5,317 nucleotides of DNA, taken from contig CAJBLC010000103.1 in the NCBI GenBank assembly GCA_903953805.1, positions 1 to 5,317 on the forward strand. Reading direction: 5' to 3'. Origin of the DNA: an uncultured Actinomycetes bacterium. GTDB lineage: Bacteria; Actinomycetota; Actinomycetes; Nanopelagicales; Nanopelagicaceae. Under the pieces are notes generated by a model. It was given only the letters and a program-made list of their open reading frames with translations. It was not told where the DNA came from and did no database searches. Positions 1-4,244 of this stretch are shown piece by piece. Within the stretch, counting starts at the first letter, position 1; the number at the start of each line of letters is the position of its first letter. The translations under genes and the position numbers were made by a program.

Positions 1-387
1 GAGTTTGATCGCGGTTCCAGTTGACTTCACTTCATCAGCGGTCTCGTGGGCGAGCTTGGCAAGCTCCTCTTTCTTATCCGAGCGGAAGTTATCGATATCG
101 AGCATCAAGCGAGAGCGATCTCCAAGGCTTGTTTGGACTGCCAAGCGAGTGAGCTCTTGGAGAGCATCGAGGACCTCACCATTGTTTCCCACGAGGTGGC
201 CAAGCTTGCCGCCGGCGATTGCTAGCGCTGCGCGCCCATTCTCAATATCGATATCGATATCGCCATCAAGATCAGTGATATCCAGTAGCGCCTCAAGATA
301 GTCAGCTGCTACATCGCCCTCTTCTTCAAGGCGCTCGACCTGGCTCTTCTTTGGGGTGGATTCCTCTTTTAGATCAACTTCGCTCAT
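1..387 (-). CDS. jag: Jag/KhpB family KH-R3H RNA-binding protein, N-terminal part (cut by window edge)
   Basis: The frame reads 129 codons from an ATG at 387-385 to the left edge without a stop, so the C-terminus lies outside the window. The N-terminus (about residues 1-25) is charged and acidic. Residues 30-95 form a KH domain with the GxxG loop in LVGNNGEVLDALQ, close to the Jag signature. An R3H domain seems to begin near residue 97 (DNFRSDKKEELAKLAHETADEV) and is cut off. Known for the family: small RNA-binding proteins, usually encoded next to yidC and linked to cell-envelope and division control. The start is supported by a GAGAGG Shine-Dalgarno (393-398) five bases upstream. It is the last visible gene of the rpmH-rnpA-yidD-yidC run, 87 bp after yidC, a wider gap than elsewhere in the run. 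A second short acidic stretch (GDIDIDIE, about residues 42-49) is encoded by an ATATCG repeat. The family call is secure; the exact role is not. Confidence 0.9.
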   Translation of the reverse strand, partial: MSEVDLKEESTPKKSQVERLEEEGDVAADYLEALLDITDLDGDIDIDIENGRAALAIAGGKLGHLVGNNGEVLDALQELTRLAVQTSLGDRSRLMLDIDNFRSDKKEELAKLAHETADEVKSTGTAIKL

Positions 388-400
388 ATTTGCCTCTCTT

Positions 401-417
401 AAGCGGTCTCTCCGCTT
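401..417 (-). promoter_or_regulatory. Stem-loop abutting the jag ribosome binding site
   Basis: On the minus strand AAGCGG (417-412), loop AGAGA and CCGCTT (406-401) form a perfect 6-bp stem. It ends three bases before the GAGAGG Shine-Dalgarno of jag (398-393). No T-run follows, so an intrinsic terminator is unlikely. It could modulate jag translation or protect a processed 5' end. The pairing is seen directly; the function is inferred. Confidence 0.4.
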
Positions 418-438
418 GAAAACTATGTAGTGGGGGTA

Positions 439-456
439 TTTATACCTTTTTATACC
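439..456 (-). promoter_or_regulatory. Tandem GGTATAAA motifs, possible -10 element for jag
   Basis: On the minus strand GGTATAAA occurs twice (456-449 and 446-439) with a 10-bp period, and each copy contains the -10-like hexamer TATAAA. The second copy is also the left part of an inverted repeat GGTAT-AA-ATACC (435-446). I see no TTGACA-like -35 at 16-18 bp from either copy. This would be a -10-only or weak internal promoter in the gap between yidC and jag, or simply an AT-rich spacer. Confidence 0.25.
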
Positions 457-474
457 GTTTTGGGGTGTTTTAGA

Positions 475-1416
475 CTACTTTTTCGGCTTCCGCTTCTTTG
501 GCTGCTTTCGTTGTGGAGATGTTGGCTCTTTAGGAGCTTCCAAGGTCGTGCCGGTCGCTGTACTGGTTGCCTGGCTCTCAGGGGTTGGAAGACCCTTCTT
601 CGCCCGCTTCTCCATGAGTTCGATATAGGCGGGTGAACCTGGAGTTGGGTTTCGCTTAATCACGTAATACTGCTGACCAAATGTCCAGAGATTCGTTGTA
701 CCCCAATAAATTAAAACACCGACTGGGAAGTTCACACCAGATACCGCGAAGATAACAGGGAATACATACAACATGATCTTCTGTTGCTGCGCCATCATGT
801 CATTGCTGCCTTCATTCTTTGGCATACCCTTCACCATCAACTGACGTTGAGTAGTAAATGTTGTAGCTGACATAAAGACGATCAATGCAACTGTGACAAG
901 TTTTGTTGAAGTGACATGTGTATTTAAGAAAGTATCAGAGAGGCTCGCACCAAAGAACTTTGCTTTCTGTGCAGATAAGAATGCTGCAGTTCCAAGTCCA
1001 TTGCTCGCTTTGAAGACACCGTGTGGGTGGTTATGTGCAATTCCATTTAACACTGTGAAGAGTGAGAAGAAGATTGGTGCCTGCGCAAGGATTGGGAAAC
1101 ATGATGAGAGTGGGTTTGTCTTGTGCTCTTTATAGAGCTTCATCATCTCTTCTGATTGCTTCTGACGATCATCCTTATAACGCTTCTGAATCTCTTTCAT
1201 CTTTGGTTGAAGAGCTGTGAGTGCGCGTTGAGATTTGATCTGCTTAACAAAGAGTGGGATCAAAATAATACGGATGAGAACTACGAGACCGATGATCGCA
1301 AGCGACCACTTGAGTGACTCATGCGCATTCTTACCAACGATATAACCAAGAAGATTATGAAGCGTGACGATAACCCAAGAAACAGCGAAATATATAGGGT
1401 TGAGGATCGTTGACAT
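475..1416 (-). CDS. yidC: YidC/Oxa1 family membrane protein insertase
   Basis: This 313-residue protein inserts and folds membrane proteins, alone or with the Sec translocon. It is the short Gram-positive/actinobacterial form without the large periplasmic domain of enteric YidC. Five hydrophobic segments are visible: about residues 4-28, 37-57, 104-126, 171-190 and 213-245. The second holds the conserved groove arginine (R49 in LIRIILIPLF) followed by KQIKSQRAL. A charged, helical cytoplasmic loop rich in K/E/Q (about 60-100) separates the second and third. The last segment has the typical FPVGVLIYWGTTNLWTFGQQ motif. The C-terminal tail is Pro/Thr-rich and ends in a very basic QRKQPKKRKPKK, as in YidC proteins that bind ribosomes through their tail. 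No signal-peptidase II lipobox is obvious at the N-terminus. The ATG overlaps the yidD stop codon by one base (TAATG), so translation is probably coupled; the nearest Shine-Dalgarno-like run is a weak AAGG about 10 bases upstream, inside yidD. Confidence 0.97.
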   Translation of the reverse strand: MSTILNPIYFAVSWVIVTLHNLLGYIVGKNAHESLKWSLAIIGLVVLIRIILIPLFVKQIKSQRALTALQPKMKEIQKRYKDDRQKQSEEMMKLYKEHKTNPLSSCFPILAQAPIFFSLFTVLNGIAHNHPHGVFKASNGLGTAAFLSAQKAKFFGASLSDTFLNTHVTSTKLVTVALIVFMSATTFTTQRQLMVKGMPKNEGSNDMMAQQQKIMLYVFPVIFAVSGVNFPVGVLIYWGTTNLWTFGQQYYVIKRNPTPGSPAYIELMEKRAKKGLPTPESQATSTATGTTLEAPKEPTSPQRKQPKKRKPKK

Positions 1417-1664
1417 TAAGCACTCGCCTTCACTGGTGTGATTGTTGAATGGGTTTTCACTGCATAATCCACGCCGCCATGTGAGAGTGGGTTACAACGC
1501 ACTAGCCGCCATGCGGTCATAGCGATTCCACGAATCGATCCATATTCACGGATCGCATCGATTGAATATTGTGAACATGTTGGGTAGTACTTACAACGGG
1601 GAGCGAAGAAAGGGGAGATGAATTTCTGGTAACCGCGGATTGCAAAGATGAAGATGTACTTCAT
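1416..1664 (-). CDS. yidD: Membrane protein insertion efficiency factor YidD
   Basis: This is an 82-residue protein of the YidD family (formerly the 70-kDa hemolysin-like/DUF37 group), a small membrane-associated protein that assists YidC-dependent insertion. Visible family features are an amphipathic N-terminal segment (residues 1-20), the core GYQKFISPFFAPRCKYYPTCSQY (residues 11-33) and WRLVRCNPLSHGGVD (52-66). The three conserved cysteines are C24, C30 and C57. After residue 66 the tail is short and not conserved. The ATG overlaps the rnpA stop by four bases (ATGA) and is preceded by AGGAG with a seven-base spacer, located within the last codons of rnpA. Length and motifs match full-length family members. 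Its position between rnpA and yidC is the classical one and supports a shared role with YidC. Confidence 0.96.
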   Translation of the reverse strand: MKYIFIFAIRGYQKFISPFFAPRCKYYPTCSQYSIDAIREYGSIRGIAMTAWRLVRCNPLSHGGVDYAVKTHSTITPVKASA

Positions 1665-2011
1665 TGTGCTACTCCTGTTCCAGAGATTCTCTGTGCGATC
1701 TTTGCGATCCCATGGTGAAGTTCGTTGATGTAATCGCCACCATCTTTGATCACACGGATAACAACCTGTGAGTGTGGTGGGATTACTAGTAAGTGTTCGC
1801 GAGCTGCATGTCGAAGTTGGCGGGCGATTCGGTGACGGGTGACTGATCCCCCAACAACTTTCGAGACGATGAGACCAATTTGTGGTTCTGGTTGGAAACC
1901 TTGATCGTTTTTGAGATAGATCACGAGTGAAGCTGTTGTTGCACGGTGGCCAGTTTTTGTGACGCGTGCAAAATCTTTACTCGAGCGAAGTCGGTTCAGT
2001 GCTGGGAGCAC
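1661..2011 (-). CDS. rnpA: Ribonuclease P protein component
   Basis: RnpA (116 residues) is the protein subunit that binds the RNase P RNA and helps it remove 5' leaders from pre-tRNAs in the cytoplasm. The N-terminus LPALNRLRSSKDF is the usual family opening. The central signature IGLIVSKVVGGSVTRHRIARQLRHAARE (about residues 46-73) corresponds to the RNR motif, here RHR as is common in actinobacteria. The C-terminal part (DYINELHHGIAKIAQRI) fits the last helix. The start is a GTG at 2011-2009, chosen because the conserved N-terminus begins there. No clear Shine-Dalgarno precedes it: the 29 bases after the rpmH stop contain no GGAG-like run. The gene is probably translated from the rpmH transcript. 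Its stop overlaps yidD. The length is normal and nothing suggests degradation. Confidence 0.96.
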   Translation of the reverse strand: MLPALNRLRSSKDFARVTKTGHRATTASLVIYLKNDQGFQPEPQIGLIVSKVVGGSVTRHRIARQLRHAAREHLLVIPPHSQVVIRVIKDGGDYINELHHGIAKIAQRISGTGVAQ

Positions 2012-2040
2012 GAGATATCGCAGTGCTTATCTAGTAGACG

Positions 2041-2178
2041 TTATGCAGAGATGCGAGTGCGGCCCTTGGCACGACGTGATGAGAGAACTGCGCGTCCACC
2101 ACGGGTTGCCATGCGAGCGCGGAAGCCATGCTTCTTGGCGCGCTTGCGGTTATTTGGTTGGAAGGTGCGCTTTGTCAT
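2041..2178 (-). CDS. rpmH: 50S ribosomal protein L34
   Basis: Reading the minus strand from ATG at 2178-2176 to TAA at 2043-2041 gives 45 residues: MTKRTFQPNNRKRAKKHG, then FRARMATRGGRAVLSSRRAKGRTRISA. This is the complete L34 sequence pattern (KRTFQPN, KRAKKHGFRARM, GR..L..RR.KGR). L34 is a very basic protein that packs against 23S rRNA. The start has a GGAG Shine-Dalgarno six bases upstream (2185-2188). The gene heads the minus-strand unit and faces dnaA divergently, the usual arrangement at bacterial origins. A stem-loop and a candidate promoter lie in its leader and are described separately. rnpA follows after 29 bp with no terminator visible, so the two are very likely co-transcribed. 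Confidence 0.97.
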   Translation of the reverse strand: MTKRTFQPNNRKRAKKHGFRARMATRGGRAVLSSRRAKGRTRISA

Positions 2179-2195
2179 GATGAACTCCAGTTTCT

Positions 2196-2219
2196 CCGGT
2201 CGAGCGTGCTCTGGACCGG
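2196..2219 (-). promoter_or_regulatory. Stem-loop in the rpmH 5' leader
   Basis: On the minus strand CCGGTC and GACCGG (2219-2214 and 2201-2196) pair perfectly. Inside, GAG and CTC pair around a four-base loop, with a two-base CA bulge. The structure ends seven bases upstream of the rpmH Shine-Dalgarno. No T-tract follows, so it is more likely an mRNA-stability or translational control element than a terminator. The pairing is seen directly; the function is inferred. Confidence 0.5.
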
Positions 2220-2239
2220 GCCACAGCGGGTAGAGGAGC

Positions 2240-2269
2240 AGGGTACAGAAGGCTGTTGATAAGGGTCAA
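2240..2269 (-). promoter_or_regulatory. Candidate rpmH promoter overlapping a DnaA box
   Basis: The minus strand shows TTGACC (2269-2264) as a -35, an 18-bp spacer and TACCCT (2245-2240) as a -10 of the TAnnnT type accepted in actinobacteria. Transcription would start near 2233, giving a leader of about 55 nt that includes the stem-loop. The spacer contains TTATCAACA (2262-2254), a one-mismatch DnaA box, so DnaA binding could repress the rpmH unit. The -10 match is only partial. Confidence 0.45.
2254..2262 (-). promoter_or_regulatory. DnaA box-like site TTATCAACA (one mismatch)
   Basis: On the minus strand it reads TTATCAACA, one mismatch from TTATCCACA. It sits within the spacer of the candidate rpmH promoter. 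Confidence 0.5.
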
Positions 2270-2295
2270 ACGAGGGTCTCCAGATAGAAAGATTT

Positions 2296-2304
2296 TGTGG
2301 ATAA
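2296..2304 (-). promoter_or_regulatory. Perfect DnaA box TTATCCACA
   Basis: TGTGGATAA on the plus strand is an exact match to the consensus DnaA box, read on the minus strand. It is the only perfect box upstream of dnaA and the most likely anchor for DnaA binding between the divergent genes. Confidence 0.8.
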
Positions 2305-2343
2305 CTACTTGCTTTTTCGGAGCCAACCCCATACTTTCACCCT

Positions 2344-2352
2344 CTATCCACA
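2344..2352 (+). promoter_or_regulatory. DnaA box-like site CTATCCACA (one mismatch)
   Basis: The 9-mer differs from TTATCCACA only at the first base. It is oriented opposite to the other three sites of this intergenic region. Confidence 0.5.
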
Positions 2353-2399
2353 GGGTGGGGCTCTCAGGTGAGTCTCAACCTTGGGTTTAGACCACAGGC

Positions 2400-2411
2400 T
2401 GTGGATATCTT
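2400..2411. promoter_or_regulatory. DnaA box-like site overlapping a possible dnaA -10
   Basis: TGTGGATAT (2400-2408) is a one-mismatch DnaA box on the minus strand. It overlaps TATCTT (2406-2411), a TAnnnT hexamer that could be a dnaA -10 on the plus strand. No good -35 lies at 16-18 bp: the nearest TTGGGT is 19 bp away. The promoter reading is weak; the box itself is more credible. Confidence 0.35.
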
Positions 2412-2488
2412 TGGGGAAAACTCTAAAGCCCAGCCAGGCCCCACCGGGTTTCTGTGGCTCTACCAGAAAGTCCTTGTTGGACCAGATT

Positions 2489-2501
2489 GAGGAACGAGAT
2501 G
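2489..2501 (+). promoter_or_regulatory. Shine-Dalgarno that decides the dnaA start
   Basis: GAGG (2489-2492) lies six bases before ATG 2499-2501. The alternative upstream GTG at 2454 has no such run in front of it, and the added 15 residues (ALPESPCWTRLRNE and the initiator) do not resemble DnaA domain I. The ATG is therefore preferred. Confidence 0.7.
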
Positions 2502-3941
2502 TCTGTAGTGGATGCCGCCTTACCAGGCGCCGAGACCAGTACTACCCCTGATATCAGCGCGGTATGGCGCGAGGTCATTGATGAGTTGAGTGCAGCTGCT
2601 CCTTCAAACCGTGGCTTTTTAAATACAACACAAGCACTGGGATTACTTCAACGTGAAAATGGCGCAACGTTCTTGTTGGAAGCGCCCAATACTTTTACAA
2701 AAGATTTTCTCGAACTAAAAATTAAATCGTCACTCAATGAAATTCTCTCGCAGAAATTTAATCAGACAATCACTATCGCTGTTCAAGTGAATGAAGCTCT
2801 TGAAGTTGAGAGTGTTGAAGAAGTAGAAGCCGACCCAACTACTCCAAATCTAGAGACCCATCGCCAAGGAACTGGTCGTGGCGCCGATTCAAAGCGTCCA
2901 CAAGAACCATCACAACTTAACCCGCGCTACATCTTTGAAACTTTTGTTATTGGTGCATCGAATCGCTTTGCACATGCCGCCGCAGTAGCAGTTGCAGAGG
3001 CACCAGCAAAGGCATACAACCCACTCTTTATTTATGGTGAGTCTGGCCTTGGAAAAACCCACTTATTACACGCTATTGGCGCATATGCGAAAGAGCTTTA
3101 TGGCTCAGTGCGTGTTCGATATGTTTCATCAGAAGAGTTCACTAATGATTTTATTAACTCGATTCGTGATGATAAGGCGGCAGTTTTTAAACAGCGTTAT
3201 CGCGATCTCGACATTCTCCTAGTTGACGATATTCAATTCTTAGAGAACAAGGAAGCAACTCAAGAAGAGTTCTTCCATACCTTCAATACTCTTTATAACG
3301 CGAATAAGCAGATTGTTATCTCAAGCGACCGCCCGCCAAAGCAATTAACAACTTTGGAAGATCGCCTTCGCTCTCGTTTTGAATGGGGTTTGATTACTGA
3401 TATCCAACCACCAGAGCTTGAGACTCGTATTGCTATTCTTCGTAAGAAGGCTGCGCAAGATAAGTTGAATGCTCCTGATGAAGTTCTTGAGTACATCGCT
3501 TCAAAGATCTCATCCAATATTCGTGAACTTGAAGGCGCATTAATTCGTGTTACCGCCTTCGCATCACTCAATCGCCAACCAGTTGATTTGGGATTGGCCG
3601 AGATCGTTCTTAAAGATTTGATTCCTGATCAGGCCGGCCCAGAGATCACCGCTGGAACGATCATGGCTCAGACTGCGACTTACTTCAGCCTCTCGATCGA
3701 TGATCTTTGTGGCAGCAACCGGAGCCGGGTTCTGGTGAACGCCCGCCAGATCGCGATGTACCTTTGCCGAGAGTTAACTGAGTTGAGCCTTCCTAAGATC
3801 GGCCAGAGCTTTGGTGGGCGCGACCACACCACAGTGATGCATGCCGATCGGAAGATCCGCCAGTTGATGGCTGAGCGTCGTTCGATCTATAACCAGGTCA
3901 CTGAGCTCACCAACCGGATCAAGCAGCAGAGTAAAAACTAA
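2499..3941 (+). CDS. dnaA: Chromosomal replication initiator protein DnaA
   Basis: DnaA (480 residues from the ATG) is the AAA+ ATPase that binds DnaA boxes, melts oriC and recruits the helicase. Domain I spans about 1-95 (VWREVIDELS ... TITIAVQV), followed by a short acidic domain II linker (about 96-139). Domain III starts at LNPRYIFETFVIG (L140). It shows Walker A GESGLGKT (180-187), Walker B LLVDD (240-244), box VII RLRSRF with R289 and the presumed arginine finger R293, and sensor 2 NIRELEG (R342). Domain IV carries the DNA-binding signature GGRDHTTVMHADRKI (starting G439). All key residues are present and the length is normal for a DnaA with a short linker. The frame stays open upstream to a GTG at 2454, but the ATG has the better ribosome binding site. 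Codon choice changes abruptly after about position 3600 (see findings). Boxes upstream suggest autoregulation. Confidence 0.98.
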   Translation: MSVVDAALPGAETSTTPDISAVWREVIDELSAAAPSNRGFLNTTQALGLLQRENGATFLLEAPNTFTKDFLELKIKSSLNEILSQKFNQTITIAVQVNEALEVESVEEVEADPTTPNLETHRQGTGRGADSKRPQEPSQLNPRYIFETFVIGASNRFAHAAAVAVAEAPAKAYNPLFIYGESGLGKTHLLHAIGAYAKELYGSVRVRYVSSEEFTNDFINSIRDDKAAVFKQRYRDLDILLVDDIQFLENKEATQEEFFHTFNTLYNANKQIVISSDRPPKQLTTLEDRLRSRFEWGLITDIQPPELETRIAILRKKAAQDKLNAPDEVLEYIASKISSNIRELEGALIRVTAFASLNRQPVDLGLAEIVLKDLIPDQAGPEITAGTIMAQTATYFSLSIDDLCGSNRSRVLVNARQIAMYLCRELTELSLPKIGQSFGGRDHTTVMHADRKIRQLMAERRSIYNQVTELTNRIKQQSKN

Positions 3942-3955
3942 ATAAGAGTTACCTG

Positions 3956-3981
3956 GTTATCCCCAAATCTCTGGGGGTAAC
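3956..3981 (+). terminator. Strong stem-loop after dnaA, possible terminator, containing a DnaA box
   Basis: GTTATCCCCA (3956-3965) pairs with TGGGGGTAAC (3972-3981) over ten base pairs, including one G-T wobble, around a six-base loop AATCTC. It begins 14 bases after the dnaA stop. Only two T follow the stem, so as an intrinsic terminator it would be of the U-poor kind. The left arm contains TTATCCCCA (3957-3965), a one-mismatch DnaA box, so the repeat may instead serve the origin. Confidence 0.5.
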
Positions 3982-3982
3982 T

Positions 3983-4001
3983 TGTGGATAACTGTGGATA
4001 A
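3983..4001 (-). promoter_or_regulatory. Two perfect tandem DnaA boxes, 10-bp period
   Basis: TGTGGATAA occurs at 3983-3991 and again at 3993-4001, both exact consensus boxes in the same orientation (TTATCCACA on the minus strand). The start-to-start distance is 10 bp, nearly one helical turn, so two DnaA molecules would sit on the same DNA face. This is the clearest core of the origin. Confidence 0.85.
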
Positions 4002-4002
4002 A

Positions 4003-4031
4003 CCCTCTCTTTTCCCTCTCCCTTCTCTTTC
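4003..4031. repeat. 29-nt homopyrimidine tract with CCCTCTC repeats
   Basis: Every base from 4003 to 4031 on the plus strand is C or T. CCCTCTC occurs at 4003-4009 and 4014-4020, 11 bp apart, and the similar CCCTTCTC at 4020-4027. The end of the tract can fold back: CTCTT (4025-4029) pairs with AAGAG (4034-4038). Such tracts can bend DNA or form triplex structures; any role at this origin is unknown. Confidence 0.6.
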
Positions 4032-4061
4032 GTAAGAGGGTAGAGCGGGGTGAAAGGCGAG

Positions 4062-4091
4062 TTATCCCAAATTTCCACAGCCTTTCCCACA
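4062..4091 (+). promoter_or_regulatory. Cluster of three weak DnaA box-like sites
   Basis: TTATCCCAA (4062-4070), ATTTCCACA (4071-4079) and TTTCCCACA (4083-4091) each differ from the consensus at two positions. All three point in the same direction, opposite to the perfect pair. Low-affinity sites like these commonly accompany strong boxes and help DnaA-ATP assembly. Individually each is weak evidence. Confidence 0.4.
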
Positions 4092-4100
4092 ACCAGTGGG
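4086..4100. repeat. Inverted repeat CCCAC-AACCA-GTGGG
   Basis: CCCAC (4086-4090) and GTGGG (4096-4100) pair perfectly around a five-base loop. The repeat overlaps the last weak DnaA-box-like site. It may be a structural element of the origin or part of an mRNA leader; no T-tract follows. Confidence 0.4.
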
Positions 4101-4120
4101 GGTGGTGAAACACAGCCTGA

Positions 4121-4159
4121 CCAGCACTTTTCCATCTTCTCCACAGAGAAGTGGGCTGG
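4121..4159. repeat. Nested inverted repeats enclosing a DnaA box, beside the AT-rich element
   Basis: The outer arms CCAGC (4121-4125) and GCTGG (4155-4159) pair, continued by ACTT/AAGT across a two-base GG bulge. Inside, CTTCTC (4136-4141) pairs with GAGAAG (4146-4151) around loop CACA. TTCTCCACA (4137-4145), a one-mismatch DnaA box, covers most of the inner left arm and the loop. The structure ends directly at the AT-rich stretch. Confidence 0.5.
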
Positions 4160-4194
4160 TTATTACGAATACCTTTATTAAAGATATTTAGATT
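4160..4194. other. AT-rich stretch, candidate DNA unwinding element
   Basis: 29 of 35 bases are A or T, clearly above the surrounding sequence. It lies between the last DnaA box (4137-4145) and dnaN, the usual place for the duplex-opening element. It also contains -10-like hexamers (for example TATTTA 4185-4190, with TTACGA 4163-4168 sixteen bases upstream), so a dnaN promoter may be embedded here. Confidence 0.6.
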
Positions 4195-4201
4195 GAGGAT
4201 A

Positions 4202-4224
4202 GAGAGAACCTGTGAAAGGCTCTC
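4202..4224 (+). promoter_or_regulatory. Stem-loop in the dnaN leader
   Basis: GAGAG (4202-4206) pairs with CTCTC (4220-4224), and CCT (4209-4211) with AGG (4217-4219), with a two-base AA bulge and a five-base loop. It ends about ten bases before the AAGGGGAG Shine-Dalgarno (4234-4241) of dnaN. It may tune dnaN translation; the function is inferred. Confidence 0.35.
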
Positions 4225-4244
4225 ATCTCAGACAAGGGGAGAGT

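Larger units (their letters stand above)
2179..2498. other. Divergent rpmH/dnaA intergenic region with DnaA boxes
   Basis: These 320 bp hold no convincing gene. They contain one perfect and three near-perfect DnaA-box-like 9-mers (2254-2262, 2296-2304, 2344-2352, 2400-2408), spaced 42, 48 and 56 bp apart, a candidate rpmH promoter, the rpmH leader hairpin, and probably the dnaA promoter. An interrupted palindrome CCACAG-G-CTGTGG (2392-2404) overlaps the last box. Boxes in front of dnaA commonly serve dnaA autoregulation; they might also act as a second origin sub-region, as in Bacillus. That role here is inference. Confidence 0.75.
3942..4244. other. Probable chromosomal origin of replication (oriC), dnaA-dnaN intergenic region
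   Basis: This 303-bp gap lies in the standard origin position for actinobacteria and many other bacteria. In order it holds a stem-loop containing TTATCCCCA (3956-3981), two perfect DnaA boxes (3983-3991, 3993-4001), a homopyrimidine tract (4003-4031), three two-mismatch boxes (4062-4091), nested inverted repeats with a one-mismatch box (4121-4159), an AT-rich stretch (4160-4194) and the dnaN leader. Box clustering beside an AT-rich element next to dnaN is what an origin looks like. Origin activity itself is inferred from position and motifs. Confidence 0.85.

Noticed and set aside
5..301. 98-codon plus-strand frame at the left edge
   Set aside because: It is antisense to the clear KH/R3H coding sequence of jag, and its Ser/Arg-rich product is typical of a shadow frame.
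401..417. Intrinsic terminator after yidC or jag at the AAGCGG/CCGCTT hairpin
   Set aside because: No T-run follows the stem on either strand, and the hairpin abuts the jag Shine-Dalgarno.
2150..2332. 60-codon minus-strand frame overlapping the rpmH start
   Set aside because: It overlaps rpmH in another frame, covers the rpmH promoter and leader hairpin, and its product is low-complexity without a recognisable domain.
2454..2498. Upstream GTG extension of dnaA by 15 codons
   Set aside because: There is no Shine-Dalgarno before the GTG and the added residues do not resemble DnaA domain I. ATG 2499 has GAGG at a good distance. It is not fully excluded.
3938..4144. 68-codon open frame on the minus strand across the dnaA-dnaN gap
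   Set aside because: It lies on DnaA boxes, inverted repeats and the pyrimidine tract. The translated protein looks like no family I know, and the position is that of oriC.
4185..4202. Possible DnaA-trio motif (TAG triplets) near the AT-rich stretch
   Set aside because: Only two TAG triplets occur (4189-4191, 4200-4202) and they are not consecutive, so the Bacillus-type trio array is not supported.
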